Part shown: positions 59,312 through 64,000 of the stretch, piece after piece
How positions within the stretch are numbered: the first letter of the stretch is position 1
Layout of the letters: every line of letters begins with the position of its first letter
Assembly: GCA_958403905.1 (NCBI GenBank)
Contig: CATXZD010000009.1
Span: 1-64,000 of the forward strand
DNA: 64,000 bases
Direction of reading: 5' to 3'
Origin: an uncultured Ruminococcus sp.
GTDB lineage: Bacteria > Bacillota > Clostridia > Oscillospirales > Acutalibacteraceae
The notes under the pieces: model-generated
What the model was told of the DNA's origin: nothing
Database searches by the model: none
The model's input: only the letters and a program-made list of their open reading frames with translations
Translations under genes and position numbers: made by a program

Positions 59312-60685
59312 ATGATACATCAGTACAAACTTAACGGATACAATATAGTGCTTGACGTTTTCAGCGGCAGTGTTCACAGCGTGGACGAGCTTGCTTACGA
59401 CATAATTGAAATGTATGAAAATAATGACAGAGATACTATTGTCAGAACAATGCTTGAAAAATACGCCGACAATACTGAAATAACAGAGCAGGAAATTAAC
59501 GATTGTATAGATGACGTTGAAGAACTAAAAAAGCAAGAAAAACTTTTTACCTATGATAAATACGAAAATCTTGCCTTTGATTTTAAGGCGAGAAATACTG
59601 TTATTAAAGCACTTTGTCTGCATATAGCGCACACCTGCAATCTTAACTGTGAATACTGCTTTGCGAGTCAGGGTAAGTATCATGGTGAAAGAGCGCTTAT
59701 GAGCTTTGAAACAGGCAAGAGAGCTATTGATTTTCTTGTTGAAAATTCAGGAAGCAGGGTAAACCTTGAGGTTGACTTCTTCGGCGGAGAGCCTCTTATG
59801 AATTTTGACGTTGTAAAGCAAATTGTCGCATATGCAAGAAGCATTGAAAAAGAAAAAAATAAAAATTTTAGATTTACTCTCACAACTAACGGAATGCTAA
59901 TTGATGATGACGTAATAGAATTTGCAAACAAAGAATGTCACAATGTGGTTTTGAGCCTTGACGGAAGAAAAGAGATTCACGATAATCTTCGCAAAACATC
60001 TAACGGAAAAGGCAGTTATGATATTATTGTTCCTAAATTTCAGGACTTTGTCAAAAAGAGGGGCAATAAGGGTTACTATGTCCGCGGTACATTCACACAT
60101 AATAACACTGATTTTACAAACGATATTTTTCATATGGCTGATCTCGGGTTTACCGAGCTTTCTATGGAACCTGTTGTTTGTGCGCCTGAAGATCCATACG
60201 CTCTTACATATGATGACTTGCCTGTTCTTTTTGAGCAATACGAAATTCTTGCAAAGGATATGTTAAGACGTGAAAAAGAGGGCAGCCCTATTACTTTCTA
60301 TCACTATATGATAGATTTAACAGGTGGTCCCTGCATTTATAAGCGTATTTCAGGTTGTGGTTCGGGCACGGAATATATGGCTGTTACCCCTTGGGGTGAG
60401 CTTTATCCCTGCCATCAGTTTGTTGGTGACCCTAAATACAGTCTTGGAAATATTTATGATGGAATTACAAATACTGAAATTCAGAATGAATTTAAGCTTT
60501 GTAATGCATACGCAAGAGAGGATTGCAAGGATTGTTGGGCAAAACTATATTGCAGCGGCGGTTGTGCGGCAAACGCATACCACGCAACAGGCTCAATAAG
60601 CGGAATTTATAAATACGGCTGCAAATTGTTTAAAAAGAGAATTGAATGTGCAATTATGATGAAGGTTGCACAGGCTGAAGAATAA
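59312..60685 (+). CDS. scfB: SCIFF radical SAM/SPASM maturase
   Basis: A 457-aa enzyme that forms thioether crosslinks in SCIFF. Seen: a ~95-aa precursor-binding (RRE-like) N-terminus, radical SAM motif CNLNCEYC near residue 110, FFGGEPLMNF, TTNGMLI, and the C-terminal SPASM domain with Cys-rich motifs (GPCIYKRISGCGSG, WGELYPCHQFVGD, CKDCWAKLYCSGGCAANAY) for auxiliary clusters. Length and motifs are normal. RBS GGAGAT before ATG 59312. Confidence 0.97.
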   Translation: MIHQYKLNGYNIVLDVFSGSVHSVDELAYDIIEMYENNDRDTIVRTMLEKYADNTEITEQEINDCIDDVEELKKQEKLFTYDKYENLAFDFKARNTVIKALCLHIAHTCNLNCEYCFASQGKYHGERALMSFETGKRAIDFLVENSGSRVNLEVDFFGGEPLMNFDVVKQIVAYARSIEKEKNKNFRFTLTTNGMLIDDDVIEFANKECHNVVLSLDGRKEIHDNLRKTSNGKGSYDIIVPKFQDFVKKRGNKGYYVRGTFTHNNTDFTNDIFHMADLGFTELSMEPVVCAPEDPYALTYDDLPVLFEQYEILAKDMLRREKEGSPITFYHYMIDLTGGPCIYKRISGCGSGTEYMAVTPWGELYPCHQFVGDPKYSLGNIYDGITNTEIQNEFKLCNAYAREDCKDCWAKLYCSGGCAANAYHATGSISGIYKYGCKLFKKRIECAIMMKVAQAEE

Positions 60686-60686
60686 T

Positions 60687-60722
60687 AAAATTGGCAGGTA
60701 AAATCACCTGCCGATTTTTATA
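60687..60722. terminator. Bidirectional terminator between scfB and feoB
   Basis: Stem aaaattggcaggt / acctgccgatttt with loop aaaatc; followed by T on both sides. Confidence 0.9.
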
Positions 60723-61563
60723 TAAATATTCTCATAATATTTGCTGTTATCAAACATAGTATAATGCCTATCATGGTAGGGAGTATAGCAGAAACGAGAG
60801 TCCATTTCAGGCTTCCCGTTTCTTTTTTTATTGTCAGACAGGTTGTTGAACAAGGAAAATGCATAATGCACATAATCATTGTGCATACCGCAGTAATAAC
60901 TGTCCAACCGTTAGCTGAGAATAATTCCAATAGCTGCTCATAACTTGTAAAGTCAACCAAAGTGCCGCTTGCCATATATGACATAATTATTATCGGAATA
61001 ACAGTTTCATTTGCAGGGAATCCGAGTATAAACGCCATTACTATTACACCGTCAAGACCGATTAATTGACCGAATGGGTTGAGAAAGTCTGTGCAATATG
61101 AAAGGATAGATACATTCCCAATGTAAATATTCGCTGTCAGCCAAATAATTGCACCTGCCGGTGCAGCTACTATTACGGCTCTTCCCAGCACAAAAAGTGT
61201 TCGGTCAAGCATAGAACGAACAATAGTTTTCAAAATCTGAGGTTTTCGGTAGGGGGGAAGTTCTAACGCAAATCCCGTCGGTTCTCCTTTTGCTACGGTA
61301 ATTGACAACAGCTTTGATACAAGAAGCGTCAAGAGCACGCAAAGCACTATTATTCCCAGCAAAATTGCGGCAACTTCAATTGATGAAATAATGCCAAAAG
61401 CACTTCCGGCAAAAAACATCATAATAATTGCTATCAATGTCGGAAATCTTCCATTGCAAGGCATAAAATTATTAGTAAGAATTGCAATAAGTCGCTCTTG
61501 TGGAGATTCAATAATTCTGCATCCTGTCACACCGCAGGCATTACACCCGATTCCCATAGCCAA
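60718..61563 (-). pseudogene. feoB: FeoB ferrous iron transporter, C-terminal half, disrupted by a mobile element
   Basis: A 281-aa open stretch equal to the second half of FeoB: GIGCNACGVTGCRIIESPQERLIAIL, then FMPCNGR and a run of Gate-domain helices ending at RIF. The GTPase domain is missing: upstream in the same frame there is a TAA within nine bases, and then the recombinase gene begins. The left part of feoB is expected on the far side of the element. Uptake of Fe2+ by this copy should be lost. Confidence 0.88.
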
Positions 61564-61594
61564 TGTATGTTACTGACCGTATGCGTAAAAATGG

Positions 61595-63217
61595 CTATTT
61601 TCCTACATATTTTGCAATATATGGCTTATTTATGAACCTAAAAAATATGGATATTTTTTGATGTTTTATTTTACCCTTTTTAGTCTTTGTATAGTACCCC
61701 TGACTTACTTCAATTCTGTCAATAAGTCTGAATAATAAATCTTGGTCTAACTCCTTAATGTCTGTATATTCATCAACAAGTTTGAAAAAATCCAAATATG
61801 AGTTATCATTTTCTTTTTTTCTGCTTTCCTGTATTCTTTTTATTTTTTCACTTGTTATCTTTCTTTCATTCTCATATTTAGATAACAGTTTATCAAATGT
61901 TTCAGCAGAAATTTTATTATTAAAATTATCCTCATATATTTTTTCAATCTTTTTATCAATTTCCGCTGATTTTTTATTCAGATTTTCAAGTTCGGATTTT
62001 GAATTTTCTTTCTTGCTTGATTTATCAAGTTCTTTTTTTATTGATAAAACTAACTTCTCTTTATCTTCTTTTGATAATGCAAGTTGTTGTTGAATTGATT
62101 TTAATACAATATCATAAAGCACATTATAATCAATAAAATGATTTGTACATGCTGATGTGCCATACAGCTTATACCCACCGCAAGCAAGATTAGCAGGAGA
62201 ATCTTTTTTTCGTGTACCGACCGTTGACATACTTTTGCCACAATCGGCACATATAGCAATACCTGAAAAGATGTTTTTAAATCCCTTGCTTTTTTGACAA
62301 GTTCTGCTTTTTGTGTATCTTTGTACAAGCTCAAATGTATTCTTGTCAATAATAGGGGAGTGGGTATTTTCAACTATAATCCAATCTTCTCTTGGATTAT
62401 TAACCGTAACCTTACTTTTAAAAGAAATCTTTGTTGTTTTCTTCTGTGCTGTGTGACCTATATATGCAACGCTTTTAAGAATTTTAGATACAGTTGCAGA
62501 AGTCCAACGCTTATTTTTATACTTAGGGTAACTGTCCAAACTTAGATTGTGCTTTTCACACCGATACATAATAGGGGTTATTATGCCCTTGTTATTTAGA
62601 TGTGTTGCAATATCTGTAGGTCTTTTACCAATAGAAGCCATATTAAAAATTTCTTTTACTATTGGGGCAACCTCTTCATCAATTACAAGATGATTTTTAT
62701 TATCAGGGTCTTTCTTGTAACCGTATGGGGCAAAATTACCTATATAGTAACCGTCTTTCATTCTGGCTAAAAAAGATGAACGGATTTTTTTTGAAATATC
62801 CCTTGCATACATTTCATTTATGACATTTTTAAAAGGTGCAATGTCGTTATATGGGCTGTTTGAATCGTAGCCGTCATTAATAGCTATGTAACGAACACCT
62901 TTAGAGGGAAAATATATTTCTGTATATTGTCCTGCTGTAATGTAATCTCTGCCAAGTCTTGAAAGGTCTTTTGTAAGGACAAGGTTAATTTTTTTATCTT
63001 CAATATCTTGTATCATTCTTTTAAAGTTTGGTCGGTCAAAATTAGTTCCGCTAAAACCATCATCAATATATTCATCATAAACTATAAATCCATTTTCTTT
63101 AGCATAAGACAAAAGTATTTTTCTTTGTGTTGTAATACTTGAGCTTTCAGCAGTTCCGTCATCTCGTGATAATCTCATATACAGTCCTGCAATATACATT
63201 TTCTTTCTTTCCTGCAT
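61595..63217 (-). CDS. Large serine recombinase
   Basis: A 540-aa site-specific recombinase. Seen: resolvase domain (~8-150) with catalytic Ser17 in YMRLSRDDG and LTKDLSRLGRDY; recombinase domain with PYGYKKDPDN and WTSATVSKILKSVAYIGH; a zinc ribbon with CADCGKSM and a later ACTNHF; a Lys/Glu-rich coiled coil (~400-490); and a short C-terminal tail. Start ATG 63217 after AAAGGAGG; the frame opens further upstream without an RBS. It ends ~30 bp from the feoB remnant, so it most likely catalysed this insertion. Confidence 0.95.
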   Translation of the reverse strand: MQERKKMYIAGLYMRLSRDDGTAESSSITTQRKILLSYAKENGFIVYDEYIDDGFSGTNFDRPNFKRMIQDIEDKKINLVLTKDLSRLGRDYITAGQYTEIYFPSKGVRYIAINDGYDSNSPYNDIAPFKNVINEMYARDISKKIRSSFLARMKDGYYIGNFAPYGYKKDPDNKNHLVIDEEVAPIVKEIFNMASIGKRPTDIATHLNNKGIITPIMYRCEKHNLSLDSYPKYKNKRWTSATVSKILKSVAYIGHTAQKKTTKISFKSKVTVNNPREDWIIVENTHSPIIDKNTFELVQRYTKSRTCQKSKGFKNIFSGIAICADCGKSMSTVGTRKKDSPANLACGGYKLYGTSACTNHFIDYNVLYDIVLKSIQQQLALSKEDKEKLVLSIKKELDKSSKKENSKSELENLNKKSAEIDKKIEKIYEDNFNNKISAETFDKLLSKYENERKITSEKIKRIQESRKKENDNSYLDFFKLVDEYTDIKELDQDLLFRLIDRIEVSQGYYTKTKKGKIKHQKISIFFRFINKPYIAKYVGK

Positions 63218-63256
63218 TTTTATCCTCCTTTCAAAGTTACTAATCATAAATTACTT

Positions 63257-63397
63257 TTACTGCAAAGGTTTGATTTTTGTAATTACATAATCTTTTAATA
63301 TTTCAAGTAGTGTTTGATTTCCTAAAAAATTAACTTCGACAGTATATTCATACTCATTGCCGTTTTCAAATTCTTGATAATCACAAGAATTATTCAA
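63257..63397 (-). CDS. Small ORF between the two recombinases (46 aa)
   Basis: TTG 63397 after GGGTGATGA opens a 46-aa ORF starting MNNSCDYQEFENGNEYEYTV and ending KIKPLQ. It is acidic and has a LLEILKDYVITKI helix; stop 40 bp before the recombinase start. I do not recognise it. The same RBS-TTG layout occurs elsewhere in this window. Possibly a small accessory of the element, such as a directionality factor or a transposon-encoded regulator; this is only a guess from position. Confidence 0.5.
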   Translation of the reverse strand: MNNSCDYQEFENGNEYEYTVEVNFLGNQTLLEILKDYVITKIKPLQ

Positions 63398-63454
63398 AAA
63401 TCATCACCCATTAAGTATATGAAAAAATTTCCCTTATGTTTACAATAACAAAAG

Positions 63455-63569
63455 GCAAGCAAAGAGAATTTGCAAAATTTCTCATTGCTTGCTTATTAAC
63501 ACGTATACAAAACAAAAAAGCAACGGTTACGATTAATTTCAAGTAACTGTTGCTTTTGTTTTGTATATA
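63455..63569 (-). terminator. Two tandem long hairpins downstream of the tyrosine recombinase
   Basis: First, gcaagcaaagagaa (63455-63468) / ctcattgcttgc (63481-63492) with mismatches. Second, a ~27-bp imperfect stem gtatacaaaacaaaaaag... (63503-63530) / gtaactgttgc...gtatata (63543-63569). The second alone is strong enough to end the integrase transcript. Confidence 0.65.
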
Positions 63570-63573
63570 ACTT

Positions 63574-64000
63574 TTATTTTCCTTTAATTGCTTTCTTTTG
63601 GTGGTTTAATGATTGTAAAGGGTCGTATTTTGGATAGTTAATATTGATATTTGGATTAAACTCGTCGATATATTCAAGACTCATATATAAAGTTTTATGA
63701 CCTAATAATGTTTTTACATCATAAATATCTGCTCCTTGTTGAATAACTTTTCTGGCAAAAGTATGGCGATATAAATGAGTTGAGGTCTTTCTGACACCTC
63801 TTGATAAATTATATTTTCTTATTGTTTCTGAAAAACCATAAAGAGTAAATTGTTCATTATATATATTACAAAATAGATAATCTTCAGGTTCGCCACCTCG
63901 CTTTGATAAATATTCTTGTAATATAGGGCGAAGAAAAGGAGATATAGGAAATAATTGTTGTTTATGATTTTTTGTTTTTCTAAGTATAACAACATTATTG
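63574..64000 (-). CDS. Tyrosine recombinase/integrase, C-terminal part (N-terminus outside window)
   Basis: Stop at 63574-63576; the frame stays open to the right edge, giving the last 142 residues. Seen: RKTKNHKQQLFPIS (catalytic Lys region), the H-x-x-R motif in HLYRHTFARKV, and LLGHKTLYMSLEYIDEF with the second His and the nucleophilic Tyr. The element thus carries both recombinase classes. Confidence 0.88.
   Translation of the reverse strand, partial: NNVVILRKTKNHKQQLFPISPFLRPILQEYLSKRGGEPEDYLFCNIYNEQFTLYGFSETIRKYNLSRGVRKTSTHLYRHTFARKVIQQGADIYDVKTLLGHKTLYMSLEYIDEFNPNININYPKYDPLQSLNHQKKAIKGK

Larger units (their letters stand above)
61564..64000. mobile_element. Integrated mobile element (left end) inside feoB
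   Basis: Starts at the feoB break (61564-61595) and runs past the window. It carries a large serine recombinase directly at the junction, a 46-aa ORF, paired hairpins and a tyrosine recombinase. Recombinase next to the element's end is the usual layout for serine-recombinase conjugative or mobilisable elements. The exact attachment base is not determined. Confidence 0.8.

Noticed and set aside
63455..63569. CRISPR-like or transposon-end repeats
   Set aside because: Only two different hairpins, no regular spacer pattern; better explained as transcription terminators.

Overview
The window looks like chromosome of a low-GC, spore-forming, starch-degrading gut Firmicute of the Ruminococcus bromii type (Oscillospiraceae). 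Three things point there. First, there are amylosome parts: a dockerin protein cut by the left edge whose CBM74-like / Ig-like / dockerin order resembles R. bromii Sas6, a second dockerin protein at 29840-32845, and a membrane-anchored cohesin protein at 27588-28352. Second, there are sporulation genes: spo0A, spoIVB, a spoIVFA-like/spoIVFB pair, spoVM, sipL and spoIVA. Third, there is a SCIFF ranthipeptide system and a typical clostridial set of radical SAM enzymes. Species assignment is inference; no database was searched.

Layout. 1-5453: dockerin protein, rodA, then fhs-tsaE-tsaB-rpiB. 5454-7248: an XRE regulator followed by about 1.1 kb with two divergent, well-formed promoters, each driving a very short ORF. 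7249-9182: spo0A and spoIVB. 9355-16222: P-type ATPase, cysK, CCA-adding enzyme, GNAT, XRE/zinc-ribbon protein, malic enzyme. 16347-16692: RNase P RNA. 16736-28352: two flavoproteins, membrane proteins, the SpoIVF pair, three radical SAM-related proteins and the cohesin anchor. 28362-35984: pseudouridine synthase, spoVM, the large dockerin protein, sipL-spoIVA. 36086-42371: a TPP-riboswitch-controlled thiamin operon (thiS-thiF-thiG-thiH-tenI/thiE fusion-thiD-thiC). 42508-45834: Tex, DUF188 protein, cyclophilin lipoprotein. 45973-46061: tRNA-Ser(CGA).

46062-51500 appears to be acquired DNA beside the tRNA gene. It has iteron-like repeats, a T-box-controlled proS with less AT-biased codons, a glycosyltransferase fused to an alpha/beta-hydrolase-like domain, a Cys-rich protein, and two gene scraps (a MATE transporter and an unidentified C-terminus). 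51708-60685 returns to core-like DNA: a membrane protein/XRE/ABC exporter cassette, hemW, prfC, an amino acid decarboxylase and the SCIFF peptide with its maturase. From about 61564 to the right edge a mobile element with a large serine recombinase, a 46-aa ORF and a tyrosine recombinase interrupts feoB.

The sporulation genes cover entry (Spo0A), the sigma-K checkpoint (SpoIVB signalling to SpoIVFB) and spore coat assembly (SpoVM, SpoIVA, SipL). The dockerin and cohesin genes would work together in building a starch-degrading surface complex. The most noteworthy items are the divergent mini-gene locus at 6.25-6.6 kb, the seven-cysteine SCIFF peptide, the TenI-ThiE fusion, the short SpoIVFA-like protein, the tRNA-linked island and the feoB-disrupting element. 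I saw no CRISPR array and no rRNA gene.
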